From the NCBI RefSeq assembly GCF_900637205.1, contig NZ_LR134355.1, positions 5,332,001 through 5,396,000 of the forward strand: a DNA stretch of 64,000 nt. The letters run 5' to 3'. Positions 9,210-18,531 of this stretch are shown here, piece after piece (the stretch's first letter is position 1; each line of letters starts with the position of its first letter). The DNA comes from Mycolicibacterium chitae. GTDB lineage: Bacteria > Actinomycetota > Actinomycetes > Mycobacteriales > Mycobacteriaceae. The position numbers were made by a program, and so were the translations under genes. Under the pieces are notes generated by a model, which was not told the DNA's origin, did not search any database, and saw only the letters and a program-made list of their open reading frames with translations.

Positions 9210-9235
9210 CCCGACCACCCCGATAGGACAGCCCC

Positions 9236-10120
9236 ATGAACCACCCGATCGCAGGCATCATCGCCTACCCCGTCACCCCGTTCACTGAAGGCGGCCACAA
9301 GGTCGACACGGCCAAGCTCGCCGCGCTCATCGAGCAGCTGGTCAGCACCGGCGCGCACGCAATCGCCCCGCTCGGCAGCACCGGTGAATCCGCCTATCTG
9401 ACCGAGGAGGAGTTCGACACCGTCGTGGATACCACCGTGGCCACCGTGAACGGTCGCGTCCCGGTGATCGTCGGTGCGTCAGATCTGACCACCGCCAACA
9501 CCATTCGGCGCGCCCGGTACGCGCAACAGGCCGGCGCTGACGTCGTCATGATCCTGCCGATCTCGTACTGGAAGCTGACTGAGCGCGAGATCTTCCAGCA
9601 TTACGCTGCGGTGGCTGCGGCCGTGGACCTTCCGATCATGGTCTACAACAACCCGGCCACCAGTGGCATCGACATCAGCCCCGAACTACTGGTGCAGATG
9701 TTCACCGAGATCGACAACGTTCAGATGGTCAAAGAGTCCACCGGCGACATCACCCGAATGCAACGCATCAAGGAACTCTCCGGCGGCGCGCTGCCGTTCT
9801 ACAACGGCAGCAATCCACTGGTGCTGAAAGCCCTCCTCGAAGGCGCCTCCGGTTGGTGCACCGCCGCACCGAATCTGCGCCCGCAACCGTGCCTGGACCT
9901 TTACGCCGCCGTCCGCGACGATGACGTGCAGCGAGCCGAGCAGATCTACGACGACTTGGCTCCGCTGCTGCGCTTCATCGTCGCCGGCGGTCTGCCCACC
10001 ACCATCAAAGCCGGTCTGGACCTGCTGGGCACCGATGTCGGCGACCCGCGCGCGCCGCTGCTGCCGCTGGACGCCACCAGGCGGACCGAACTGGAGGCCA
10101 TGCTCGCGGGGCGCTCGTGA
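9236..10120 (+). CDS. DapA-family (class I) lyase/synthase
   Basis: 294 residues, the standard size of the dihydrodipicolinate synthase/N-acetylneuraminate lyase family. Signature features: PLGSTGESAYLTEEE, the Tyr of IMVYNNPATSG, and the Schiff-base Lys in MVKESTGD. Being linked to an aldolase gene and not to lysine biosynthesis genes, it is more likely a keto-acid aldolase or dehydratase of a catabolic pathway than true DapA. The spacing (26 bases after the aldolase stop) and same direction suggest one transcript. Confidence 0.85.
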   Translation: MNHPIAGIIAYPVTPFTEGGHKVDTAKLAALIEQLVSTGAHAIAPLGSTGESAYLTEEEFDTVVDTTVATVNGRVPVIVGASDLTTANTIRRARYAQQAGADVVMILPISYWKLTEREIFQHYAAVAAAVDLPIMVYNNPATSGIDISPELLVQMFTEIDNVQMVKESTGDITRMQRIKELSGGALPFYNGSNPLVLKALLEGASGWCTAAPNLRPQPCLDLYAAVRDDDVQRAEQIYDDLAPLLRFIVAGGLPTTIKAGLDLLGTDVGDPRAPLLPLDATRRTELEAMLAGRS

Positions 10121-10238
10121 TGGGCTCGCCGCCCCCGAAGTCCAGAAGCGCCATATCGGATTCTCCCGGCAAGCCGGCTGGTCCGGCCTACGGCCCCGGC
10201 CCCGCCGCCGCCGCCGCCGCAATAACAGTGTCGAACTC

Positions 10239-10924
10239 GTGACGGCAGCCGCGGTTGTCGCGGTATCTGTCGGCCGCGCCCGGCAGATACCGTGGCGAGG
10301 GCGCACTGTGACCACGGCGATCGCGAAGTCGCCGACGAGGGACCCGGTGGCGGTCACACGACTCGGCCTCACCGGTGACGAGCAGGGCGACACAGTGCAT
10401 CATGGCGGTCCCGACAAAGCAGTGCTCGCGTACGCCAGCGAACACTACACCGCCTGGTCCGAGCAGCTGGGCGACCTAGCCTATCCGGCCTTCGGCGAAA
10501 ACCTCACCACCACAGGTCTTCTGGAGAGCACTATCGTTCTCGGTGCCGTCTACCAGATTGGCACCACGGTCTTGCAGGTCACCAAGCCTCGCCAACCCTG
10601 CTACAAGCTGGCGGCGTTTCACCGACGCCCAGACATGGCGGTGCGCACCCAGCAGACTGGCCGCACGGGCGTCTACTTCCGCGTTCTGCAGCCCGGCACA
10701 GTGTGCGCCGGGGACGCGATCGCGCTGGTTTCCCAGCCTCGCCACGGCATCACTGCTGCCGAAACGCACCGCGTCCTCAATATCGACCGCCTTGACCGAG
10801 CGGCTGCGCGCCGCCTTCTCGCCCACGCCGATGTGCTGCCGGCGCACTGGCGCGGGCGTTGCGTAAACGCCTCGACGGCGCCCCCGACGATCAGACCGAA
10901 CGTCTCTACGGCACCTCCTCGTGA
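10239..10924 (+). pseudogene. MOSC-domain protein (YiiM-like), 3' frameshift
   Basis: From a GTG at 10239 the frame reads a MOSC domain: VGRARQIPWRGRTVTTAI, GDTVHHGGPDKAVLAYASEH, GENLTTTGL, and RQPCYKL with the Cys conserved for molybdenum-cofactor sulfur transfer. The C-terminal helical part begins normally (LPAHWRG) and then leaves frame. One extra G in the GGG run at 10854-10856 would give LPAHWRGALRKRLDGAPDDQ and a proper stop at 10924. As written, the frame continues with an unrelated tail to 11087. It may be a true mutation or a sequencing slip; the MOSC core itself is intact. Confidence 0.7.
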
Positions 10925-10993
10925 CCGCTCCGTGATCGTTGTCAGTCGTCGCCTCGGGTCAACACCCTTCGACAGTGGCCGGGGTTGGTCACA

Positions 10994-11359
10994 TCAACGC
11001 TCTTTCGTCGGTTCAGCTGATAACCGGTGCACCAAATCCTCTGTCGCTGCGTACACTTCACGCCACGTTGGGTATACGAGGTCGTAGCTTTCACTGTTGT
11101 CGGCATCTGGGGTGACCTCCGAGGCGATCACAGTCCAGTCGGTTTCGGGTGGCACCAGCCCGACGCCGATTGCCGCCAGCAGAGCCGCCATAGCTGGCAC
11201 CGATCGTCTGCTCTGGACCAAGCTGCCGACGGTCTGGCTCGACAGCACGGTGGCTGCCCGGCCCAGGATTGCGTCCGCGCCCAATTCTGCTGTCAGCAGT
11301 TCGATCTCGGCCGTGGTGAACGGCTTTCGGGCCGCTAGATTAAGGCATCCGGGCGCCAC
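10994..11359 (-). CDS. Hypothetical protein, 121 aa
   Basis: Not recognised. The acidic product has a helical N-terminal half (TTAEIELLTAELGADAILGR) and a middle part resembling a short HTH-like or helical hairpin segment (SSQTVGSLVQSRRSVPAMAA), then an acidic C-terminus (DADNSESYDLVYPTWREVY). No signal or membrane segment. It begins 12 bases after the stop of the Fe-alcohol dehydrogenase gene, so it may be co-transcribed with it. It converges with the MOSC gene. Coding status is moderately supported by position and composition only. Confidence 0.45.
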   Translation of the reverse strand: MAPGCLNLAARKPFTTAEIELLTAELGADAILGRAATVLSSQTVGSLVQSRRSVPAMAALLAAIGVGLVPPETDWTVIASEVTPDADNSESYDLVYPTWREVYAATEDLVHRLSAEPTKER

Positions 11360-11371
11360 ACCTGGAATCCG

Positions 11372-12532
11372 CTAGTTGTAGATCGACTGATACAACTCGA
11401 TAACCTGATCGGTGTCGGGTATCCGCGGGTTGTTGTCCGGCGATCCAGAGGCGAGAGCCTGCTGGGCCATCACCTCGAGGCGCGAGTTCCAGTCTGTCTC
11501 GTTGATGCCGTACCCCGCCGGCGAGGGCACCGCCACGTCCTCACAAAGGACATCGAGTGCGTCGACCAGCGCTCCCGCGGCGATAGCATCGCCGGCCGAG
11601 TCATCGGCCAGTTGCATCGCCCTGGCGCAGTCTGCATAACGGTCGGTGGCGGCGTCCGCAGAGAACCGGGTCACGGCCGGCAGCAACATGGCGTTCGAGA
11701 GTCCGTGCGCCACATGGAAGTGCCCGCCGATGGGCCGGCTCATCCCATGCACCAGGGCCACACTGGCGTTCGAGAAGGCCATCCCGGCCTGGGTCGAGGC
11801 GAGCATCATCGCTTCCCGTGCCGCTCGATCCTCACCGTCCGCGTACGCCCTGCGCAAGTGTGTGCCGATCGTGCGCATGGCCACGAGCGCGAGCCCGTCA
11901 CTGAACGGATTCGCCCGGCGGCTCACATAGGCTTCGATGGCGTGGGTGAGCGCATCCACGCCGGTGTCTGCGGTGAGTCGCGCGGGCATCGACACGGTCA
12001 GTTCGAAGTCGATCACCGTGGCCAACGGCAGGAAAGACAATCCCGGACACAGCATCTTCTCGTCGGTTTCGTCGTCCGTGATGACCGTGAATTGCGTTGC
12101 TTCCGAACCGCTCCCGGCGGTGGTCGGAACTGCGACGATCGGCAACGCTGGACCGCTGTAGAGATTGGGCGCTTTGAACGAAGCGATGCTGTTCTCGGAG
12201 TTGGCCAGCACGGCCAGCGCCTTGGCGGTGTCCATCGGGCTGCCGCCACCGAAACCGATCACACCGTCGGCCTTGTGCCTTCGCACTGCCTCGAGACCGG
12301 GAACCAGCGATGACGACGTCGGGTCCGGCACCGTTTCGGAAAAGGCGGCCGGCTCGCAACCGGCGGAGCGCAAGATGCCCATCAGCCGATCAGTCTTGCC
12401 GGTTTCGGTGAGGTACTGATCCGTGACCAGGACCGGTCGACGAATGCCGACCTGCATGCAGAGCAATCCCAGCTCCTCGGCGGCACCGGCGCCGATCTTA
12501 CTGTGCCGGGGAAGAGTGACGTTGTATGACAA
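11372..12532 (-). CDS. Iron-containing alcohol dehydrogenase
   Basis: About 386 residues from a TTG start five bases after the upstream stop; the open frame runs further up but into the preceding dehydrogenase gene. Family features: GGGSPMDTAKALAVL (NAD(P) loop), PTTAGSGSEATQF, and the metal-binding set around DALTHAIEAYVS, HGMSRPIGGHFHVAHGLSN. It would interconvert an alcohol and an aldehyde or ketone. It lies directly downstream of the semialdehyde dehydrogenase gene and probably shares its transcript, suggesting an alcohol to aldehyde to acyl-CoA route. Confidence 0.82.
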   Translation of the reverse strand: MSYNVTLPRHSKIGAGAAEELGLLCMQVGIRRPVLVTDQYLTETGKTDRLMGILRSAGCEPAAFSETVPDPTSSSLVPGLEAVRRHKADGVIGFGGGSPMDTAKALAVLANSENSIASFKAPNLYSGPALPIVAVPTTAGSGSEATQFTVITDDETDEKMLCPGLSFLPLATVIDFELTVSMPARLTADTGVDALTHAIEAYVSRRANPFSDGLALVAMRTIGTHLRRAYADGEDRAAREAMMLASTQAGMAFSNASVALVHGMSRPIGGHFHVAHGLSNAMLLPAVTRFSADAATDRYADCARAMQLADDSAGDAIAAGALVDALDVLCEDVAVPSPAGYGINETDWNSRLEVMAQQALASGSPDNNPRIPDTDQVIELYQSIYN

Positions 12533-12536
12533 TGGA

Positions 12537-14069
12537 TTATCCGTTCTGCGGGAAGCCGAGGTTGATGCCGCCGTGGCTGGGGTCGAGCCAACGCTGCGTG
12601 ATGGTTTTCTGCCGAGTGAAGAAGTGCACGCCATCCATGCCGTGCGCGTGGGTGTCCCCGAACAGGGAGGACTTCCACCCTCCGAAGCTGTAGTAGGCCA
12701 TCGGCACTGGGATCGGCACGTTGATGCCCACCATGCCGACAGTCACCTCATTCTGAAAGCGTCGCGCCGCGCCACCGTCATTGGTGAAGATGGCGGTGCC
12801 GTTGCCGTAGGGGTTGGAGTTGATCAGATCGACGGCCTGGTCGTAAGTTTCGACTCGTAGCACCGAGAGCACCGGTCCGAAGATCTCGTCGGTGTAGACG
12901 CTCATCTCCGGGGTCACGTCGTCCAGCAGGGTGGGGCCGAGCCAGAACCCACCCTGGCCGCCGTGCGGCGCCACTCCCCGTCCGTCGAGGACAACCTTGG
13001 CGCCGTCCGCTTCACCGGCGTCCACGTAGGACGCGACATTGTCGCGGTGCGCCTGGGTGACCAGCGGCCCCATATCCGAATCCTGGGTGCCGTCTCCAGT
13101 TTTGATGCCGTGGGCGCGCTCGGCGATCTTGGCGACCAGTGCGTCGGCGATCGGTCCAACGGCCACTACGGCGCTGATCGCCATGCAACGCTCACCGGCG
13201 CTGCCGAAGCCGGCGTTGACCATGGCGTCGGCGGCCAGGTCGAGATCAGCGTCGGGCAGGATCACAGCGTGGTTCTTGGCGCCGCCGAGCGCTTGGACGC
13301 GCTTACCGGCGGCCGTGCCGGTGGTGTAGACATACTGGGCAATCGGGGTCGAGCCCACGAACGACACGGCCGCGATCTTGGGGTTGGTGAGCAGTTCGTC
13401 GACGGCGGTCTTGTCACCCTGCAACACGTTGAAGACCCCCGCGGGCAGGCCGGCTTCCTTCCACAATTCGGCGAGCCACAACGATGCCGACGGGTCTTTC
13501 TCCGACGGTTTGAGCACCACCGTGTTCCCGGTAGCGATGGCGATGGGAAAGAACCACATAGGCACCATGGCGGGGAAGTTGAACGGGGAGATGACGGCTA
13601 CTGGCCCCAACGGCTGACGGATCGAGTAGACGTCGACGTTGGTCGAGGCGTTCTCGGTGAATCCGCCCTTCAGCAGATGGGGTATACCGCAAGCGAACTC
13701 GACTACTTCCTGACCCCGGGTCACCTCGCCGAGCGCGTCGGAGAGCACCTTGCCGTGTTCACCGGTGATGATCGCGGCCAGTTCTTCCTTGCGCTCATTG
13801 AGCAACTCACGGAAGCGGAAGAGCACCTGGGTGCGCTTGGCCAGCGAGGTGTCCCGCCAGCTGGGGAACGCCGCGGCCGCCGCATCGATGACGGCCTTCG
13901 CGTCGTGCGCTGACGCCAGCGCCAGATCGGCCGTGACCTCGCCGGTCGCCGGGTTGGTGACCGGCGCCGTGGTGGTCGAGGTTCCGGGAAAGAAGTCGTT
14001 GTCCAGCCAGTGGCTGATGGTCGTGGAGGGTTGTGCAGTCTGTGTCACACCACCAATCTGATGTGACAT
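12537..14069 (-). CDS. mmsA: Methylmalonate-semialdehyde dehydrogenase (CoA-acylating)
   Basis: About 510 residues. The QALGGAKNHAVILPDADLD and GSAGERCMAIS segments (catalytic Cys) are characteristic of MmsA, which lacks the usual ALDH catalytic Glu and transfers the acyl group to CoA. SPFNFPAMVPMWFFPIA and VGSTPIAQYVY also fit. Start choice is uncertain: ATG at 14084 or 14069, or GTG at 14048; the last would leave the inverted repeat at 14043-14068 outside most of the gene. It faces a LysR gene and precedes an Fe-alcohol dehydrogenase. Substrate could be malonate/methylmalonate semialdehyde or a similar aldehyde. Confidence 0.82.
   Translation of the reverse strand: MSHQIGGVTQTAQPSTTISHWLDNDFFPGTSTTTAPVTNPATGEVTADLALASAHDAKAVIDAAAAAFPSWRDTSLAKRTQVLFRFRELLNERKEELAAIITGEHGKVLSDALGEVTRGQEVVEFACGIPHLLKGGFTENASTNVDVYSIRQPLGPVAVISPFNFPAMVPMWFFPIAIATGNTVVLKPSEKDPSASLWLAELWKEAGLPAGVFNVLQGDKTAVDELLTNPKIAAVSFVGSTPIAQYVYTTGTAAGKRVQALGGAKNHAVILPDADLDLAADAMVNAGFGSAGERCMAISAVVAVGPIADALVAKIAERAHGIKTGDGTQDSDMGPLVTQAHRDNVASYVDAGEADGAKVVLDGRGVAPHGGQGGFWLGPTLLDDVTPEMSVYTDEIFGPVLSVLRVETYDQAVDLINSNPYGNGTAIFTNDGGAARRFQNEVTVGMVGINVPIPVPMAYYSFGGWKSSLFGDTHAHGMDGVHFFTRQKTITQRWLDPSHGGINLGFPQNG
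14043..14068. promoter_or_regulatory. Candidate LysR operator
   Basis: TGTCACA (14043-14049) and TGTGACA (14062-14068) are perfect inverted arms 12 bases apart. They lie between the divergent mmsA and LysR genes, the normal place for a LysR binding site. Downstream, AAAATGCGC and AAAATGCAC are near-repeats before the LysR start. Inferred from symmetry and position. Confidence 0.4.
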
Positions 14070-14132
14070 TTGCGCACCAGTCAACGAGAAAATGCGCGTA
14101 GGCTACTGCAAAAATGCACGCTGGGAGGTCAC

Positions 14133-15035
14133 ATGCTCGGTGCGGACAATCTTCGGTACTTCCTCGAAGTGGCCAGAACGGGACGGCTGAGTGACGCGTC
14201 GCGGGTTCTCGAGGTCGACCACACCACAGTGGGGCGCCGTATCGTCGCGCTCGAGCGGTCTCTGGGTGAGCGTCTCTTCGACCGGGCGCCGAGCGGATGG
14301 CGACTGACCGAAGCCGGCAAGCGGTTGATGCCGCGCGCCGAGGCCGTCGAATCGGCGGTGATCGCCGCTTATGACACGCAAGGCGCCACCGCCGACATCC
14401 TCACCGGCTCGATCCGCATCGCGACCACCGACGGTTTCGGCGCATTCATCATCGCGCCCCACCTGGTCGAGTTGAAGAGGGCGCATCCGCATCTCGGCGT
14501 CGAATTGGTCACCTCCACCGTCCATAACGCGGTCTCGGAGCGGCATTTCGACGTCGCGGTGACGCTGGAACGACCGACCTCACGCGCGGTGCGCTCCGAA
14601 CGGCTTACCTACTACGACCTCGGCCTCTATGCCACGCGTGACTATCTGGCAGCCAACCCGCCGATCACCAAGGTGGCCGACCTGCGCGCTCACACCGTTA
14701 TCTGGTACGTCAACGCGCTCATGAACATCCAGCCACTGAGGATCTTCGACGAACTCCCGCATATCCAGCAGGTGGACGCGCAGATTTCCAACATCACCGG
14801 GCATTGGCTTGCGGCCCGCAGCGGCCTCGGCGTCGCGCCGTTGCCGGCCTACGTCGGAAACCGCGACGATCGACTGGTGCGCATCCTGCCGGACTCGTTC
14901 AACGTCAGTCGCCTGTATTGGTTGGTCGTCCCCCGGGAACTCGAACGGCTGGAAAGGGTCCGGACGGTCTGCGCGTTCCTGCGGAAGACGGTCGCGGAAC
15001 ATCCTGATCTCAGCGTGCCCAAGAGCGTCTCGTAG
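14133..15035 (+). CDS. LysR-family transcriptional regulator
   Basis: 300 residues from the ATG at 14133, which has a strong GGGAGGT site; a frame open from 14070 adds a non-family N-terminus. The HTH (about 1-65) reads LRYFLEVARTGRLSDASRVL and VDHTTVGRRIVALERSLGERLF, followed by a substrate-binding domain (about 90-290). It is divergent from mmsA/Fe-ADH and probably activates them in response to an unknown pathway compound. Confidence 0.85.
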   Translation: MLGADNLRYFLEVARTGRLSDASRVLEVDHTTVGRRIVALERSLGERLFDRAPSGWRLTEAGKRLMPRAEAVESAVIAAYDTQGATADILTGSIRIATTDGFGAFIIAPHLVELKRAHPHLGVELVTSTVHNAVSERHFDVAVTLERPTSRAVRSERLTYYDLGLYATRDYLAANPPITKVADLRAHTVIWYVNALMNIQPLRIFDELPHIQQVDAQISNITGHWLAARSGLGVAPLPAYVGNRDDRLVRILPDSFNVSRLYWLVVPRELERLERVRTVCAFLRKTVAEHPDLSVPKSVS

Positions 15036-15109
15036 ACGCCCACACTGCGCCGAAAACCTGCGGCCGAACCGGCGATACGCAATCGGGGAACCACGGTGCT
15101 CTGCAATCT

Positions 15110-15125
15110 TGCACCGATCGGTGCA
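15110..15125. promoter_or_regulatory. Perfect 16-bp palindrome upstream of amidase gene
   Basis: TGCACCGATCGGTGCA is a perfect palindrome inside the 307-base gap (15036-15342) between the LysR stop and the amidase start, about 217 bases before the amidase ATG. It may be an operator for the amidase promoter. The rest of the gap shows no supported gene; one open stretch near 15185-15306 reads protein-like residues (LWWQSGLPALNDDD) before a stop but was not recognised. Confidence 0.4.
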
Positions 15126-15342
15126 GTAGTGGTCATTGACTTGATCGAGCACGCCGGTTGAGATGTGTTCAATCACAAGCGGGCATTGCCCTCGCGGTAC
15201 AGCGGAGCCGAGCATCCGCTCTGGTGGCAGTCCGGCCTGCCCGCGCTCAACGATGACGACACCATGGCCGATGGCCGCGGGCCCGCGGCGGCCCGAGAGA
15301 TCATGTAGACCGAGACAGGCTCGAAGACAGGGAGATTGACGG

Positions 15343-16758
15343 ATGACCGAGACCACCGACGACGCGCTGCACTACCGTGAGATCAGCGAGCTCGTGGACA
15401 TGTTGGCCAGCGGGGACGTCACTGCCGAACAACTGACCGAACTGACGCTCGACCGGATAGCCGACGTCGACCAGCGACTCGGCGCGTATGCGTTCGTGGC
15501 CGCAGACGAGGCCCGTGCCTGCGCCGCAGATTCGGACGAGCGCCGCAAGACGGGTACCACCCGCGGCCCGCTCGACGGAATCCCGCTGGCGGTCAAGGAT
15601 GTTTTCGACAAGACAGGTTGGCGCACCGAGGCCGGTATGTCCGTGCGCGCCGGCCAAGTCGCGGCCACGTCGGCCACCGTCGTCGAGCGCCTGGAACAAT
15701 CCGGGGCGATCATCGTCGGCAAGGTGCACACGACCGAGGGTGTCTACACCGAGCACACGCCGCCGTTCCGAGCTCCGGTCAATCCGTGGGATCCGAACCG
15801 TTGGGTCGGCGTGTCGTCGAGTGGCAGCGGAGTGGCTCCGGCCGCGGGACTGTGTTTCGGAGCGCTCGGGTCGGACACCGGCGGCTCGATCCGGATGCCG
15901 TCAGCCTCCAACGGCGCGACCGGGTTGAAGCCGACCTGGGGGCGGGTGAGCCGGGCCGGCGCCGTCGAACTGGCGGCGACCCTCGACCATGTCGGGCCGA
16001 TCTGTCGCTCCGCGCGCGACGCAGGGCTCATGCTCGGCGCGATCGCCGGCGCTGATCCCCGCGATCCCACGGCGTCACTGCAGCCGGTGCCCGAATTCAG
16101 CACCGCGGTGCCGAGTTCCCTACGCGGCGTCCGGATCGGGATCGACCCCGAGTGGAGCTACCGGGATGTCAGCAATGACGTCGAGAAGGCCCATCAGCAA
16201 GCCGAGCAGGTGCTGGCCGACCTGGGTGCCGAACTGGTCCCCGTCGAATTGCCCGATCCCACCGAGGCCATCACCGACTGGTTCGGTGTATGCGCCGTGC
16301 AGACCGCACGTTCACACCGCGGTCTGTATCCAAAGCACCGTGACAGCTACGGTCCGGCACTCAGCGAGCTCCTCGACCGCGGAATCGCCATGTCCGGCAT
16401 CGAGTACGACGAACTATTGCAGCGCAGGCTGATCTTCAAGGGTCAAATGGAAGCTGTCCTGGCGAGCGTGGACGCCGTCTTGATTCCGGCGATGTCCTTC
16501 ATCGCGCCGCCGGTCGAGAAGATGATCCGGATGGACGAGGAGACCACCGCCGGCGTGCACCGGTTCACGGTGCCGTTCACGCTGTCGCAGATGCCCACGA
16601 TCACGTTCCCCGGTGGATTCACCACCACCGAATCCGGCCTCCCTTTCCCGGTCGGGCTGCAGATGGTGGGCAGCGCCTTCACCGAGCGCCGACTCGTCGA
16701 TGTTGTGGGGGCATTCCAGGCTGTCACACCATGGAACAAGCGGCATCCCGAGCTGTGA
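15343..16758 (+). CDS. Amidase (amidase-signature family)
   Basis: 471 residues. The Ser-cisSer-Lys catalytic set is visible: Lys85 in PLAVKDVFDKTG, the Ser cluster about 158-160 in GVSSSGSGVA, and the nucleophile Ser182 in GSDTGGSIRMP. It hydrolyses an amide to acid and ammonia in the cytoplasm. The neighbouring, oppositely oriented transport operon (17815-22516) has an amide/urea/amino-acid-type binding protein, so uptake and hydrolysis of a small amide as nitrogen source is a reasonable reading. GGGAGATTGACGG precedes the ATG. Confidence 0.88.
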   Translation: MTETTDDALHYREISELVDMLASGDVTAEQLTELTLDRIADVDQRLGAYAFVAADEARACAADSDERRKTGTTRGPLDGIPLAVKDVFDKTGWRTEAGMSVRAGQVAATSATVVERLEQSGAIIVGKVHTTEGVYTEHTPPFRAPVNPWDPNRWVGVSSSGSGVAPAAGLCFGALGSDTGGSIRMPSASNGATGLKPTWGRVSRAGAVELAATLDHVGPICRSARDAGLMLGAIAGADPRDPTASLQPVPEFSTAVPSSLRGVRIGIDPEWSYRDVSNDVEKAHQQAEQVLADLGAELVPVELPDPTEAITDWFGVCAVQTARSHRGLYPKHRDSYGPALSELLDRGIAMSGIEYDELLQRRLIFKGQMEAVLASVDAVLIPAMSFIAPPVEKMIRMDEETTAGVHRFTVPFTLSQMPTITFPGGFTTTESGLPFPVGLQMVGSAFTERRLVDVVGAFQAVTPWNKRHPEL

Positions 16759-16830
16759 CCGGGGCGGGGTGGGTGCCCTGCTTGCAGCCGGGACCGTCCG
16801 CCCCTCACCAGGGCAGCGGCGCGTCGAGTG

Positions 16831-17757
16831 TCACGGCGTGCTGCGCGGCACCGCCCCGGACGCAGCTTCGCGCATGATCTCGCGCAGAGCGAGCTGAACC
16901 ATCGGGTTCCGGTAGGAATCGCGACGGATCACGGCCCAGTAGCTCAACGGGTGCCTGAACTGATGGTGCAGCACGGGACGAAGACCGGGCTCGCGCTCCG
17001 CGAGGTAGTCGGGGAGAAGACCGATGCCAGCGGAGGCCACCGTGGACTGCACGTGCACGTGAACCGACGTCGACCGGATGGCCTTCGCCGACTGCGGGAG
17101 CAGATCGGTCGCCTTGTCGAGATCATCGACCTGCAGCGCCGAGTCGATGTAGTAGATCACCGTGTGGTTCGTAAGGTCCAACAGGCTTTCGGGCTCGCCG
17201 TGCTCCTGCAGGTAAGCCTCTGTCGCATAGAGGGCCAAGCTGTAGTCGCGCACGTGGACCATGTCGGCACGGTTGTTGACTTCAGGACGCCCGATGACGA
17301 TCTCGATGTCGAGGTCGGACCTGGTCTGCCGCCAGGATCGGGTCGCGGAGATCAACTCAAAGCTGAACTGCGGGCGCTCGCGCGCCAGCCTGGCCATTGC
17401 AGGGGCGACACAGAAGGAGCTGAGCCCGTCGGGAGCACCCACCCGCACCACCGTGGCGACCTGCCCTGTCTGCCCGAGGCGCCCGAGAGCGCGTTCGATC
17501 TCTTCGGCAGCGGTGATGACCGTCTGGCCGGTCTCCGTCGGCACCCACCCTTCCGAAGCCCGCACGAAAACCCGACTCCTGAGCGCCTTCTCGAGGTTGC
17601 TCACGCGACGCGACACGGTCGTGTGGGTGACACCCAGGATGCCGGCGGCGGCGTTGAAGCTGCCCGACCTCGCGACGGTCAGTGCCACAAGCAGGTCGTC
17701 AGCACTGACCTGCGACGTCGTGTCGGGGGCCTCCGCGGCCTTCACAGTTTTCATCAA
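16831..17757 (-). CDS. LysR-family transcriptional regulator
   Basis: 308 residues. HTH region (about 18-80): LLVALTVARSGSFNAAAGIL and VTHTTVSRRVSNLEKALRSRVF; the rest is a LysR effector-binding domain. It converges with the amidase gene and follows livF by 57 bases in the same direction, so it may be the last gene of the transporter operon and control both transporter and amidase. It resembles the LysR at 14133 in its HTH (H-T-T-V-x-R-R). Confidence 0.85.
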   Translation of the reverse strand: MMKTVKAAEAPDTTSQVSADDLLVALTVARSGSFNAAAGILGVTHTTVSRRVSNLEKALRSRVFVRASEGWVPTETGQTVITAAEEIERALGRLGQTGQVATVVRVGAPDGLSSFCVAPAMARLARERPQFSFELISATRSWRQTRSDLDIEIVIGRPEVNNRADMVHVRDYSLALYATEAYLQEHGEPESLLDLTNHTVIYYIDSALQVDDLDKATDLLPQSAKAIRSTSVHVHVQSTVASAGIGLLPDYLAEREPGLRPVLHHQFRHPLSYWAVIRRDSYRNPMVQLALREIMREAASGAVPRSTP

Positions 17758-17814
17758 GCATAATCCGCCGATCGTGTTGACTATCGCCGATGGGGTCGTC
17801 CGTCGCCGCCCTGA

Positions 17815-18531
17815 TCACACCCCCAGGTACTGGAGCTGGAGTTCCCTGTCCTCGGCGATTATCCGCGGTTGGGTCTGCATGACGATGCTGCCCTTGTCGA
17901 CCAGCACGACGGTATCGCAGACGGACGTTGCGAAGCCGAGGTTCTGCTCGACGAGGACGAACGCGATCTTGCGGTCGGCACACAACGTGCCGACCGCCTG
18001 CCCGATCTGCTCGACGATGGACGGCTGAATGCCCTCGGAGGGTTCGTCGAGCAGGATGACCTTCGGCCGAGCGACCAGTGCCCGACCCAGCGCGAGAATC
18101 TGTTGCTGGCCGCCACTGAGCTGTCCGCCCGCCTGGCGCCGTTTCTCCGCGAGGATCGGGAACTGGTCATACATCTGCTCGAGTTCGCTCTGCCACGCGG
18201 AGCGCCGCGCCCGCGGCACCGCGATTCGCATGTTGTCCTCCACCGACAAGCTGGCGAAGATCCGCCGTCCCTGCGGGACGTAGGCCAGCCCGGCAGCAGC
18301 CCGTTCGTGGGCCTTGAGGCGAGACAAGTCCACACCGTCGAGACGCACCGAACCGGTATGGGGGAGGTGTCCCATCATGGCCTTCAATGTCGTGGTCTTT
18401 CCCACGCCGTTGCGGCCAAGGACACCCAGCACCGATCCGGCTGATAGCTCGAACGAGACGTCGTCGACTATTTGGGTTTTCCCGTAACCGGCATGCAGTC
18501 CCTCAACGCTCAGTACTGACTGTGCGGCCAA
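17815..18531 (-). CDS. ABC transporter ATP-binding protein, LivF/UrtE-like
   Basis: 238 residues from a TTG start preceded by GGAGGT eight bases away; the start overlaps the end of the upstream gene by 29 bases, implying translational coupling. Walker A GRNGVGKTT, signature QLSGGQQQILALGRAL, Walker B VILLDEPSEGIQ and the H-loop region all present. IQPSIVEQIGQ is typical of LivF/UrtE proteins. One of the two ATPases of the importer encoded here. Confidence 0.85.
   Translation of the reverse strand: MAAQSVLSVEGLHAGYGKTQIVDDVSFELSAGSVLGVLGRNGVGKTTTLKAMMGHLPHTGSVRLDGVDLSRLKAHERAAAGLAYVPQGRRIFASLSVEDNMRIAVPRARRSAWQSELEQMYDQFPILAEKRRQAGGQLSGGQQQILALGRALVARPKVILLDEPSEGIQPSIVEQIGQAVGTLCADRKIAFVLVEQNLGFATSVCDTVVLVDKGSIVMQTQPRIIAEDRELQLQYLGV

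Noticed and set aside
10201..10221. CCG-repeat tract as a possible CRISPR or satellite repeat
   Set aside because: Only seven short trinucleotide units, no spacers; ordinary GC-rich slippage sequence between two genes.
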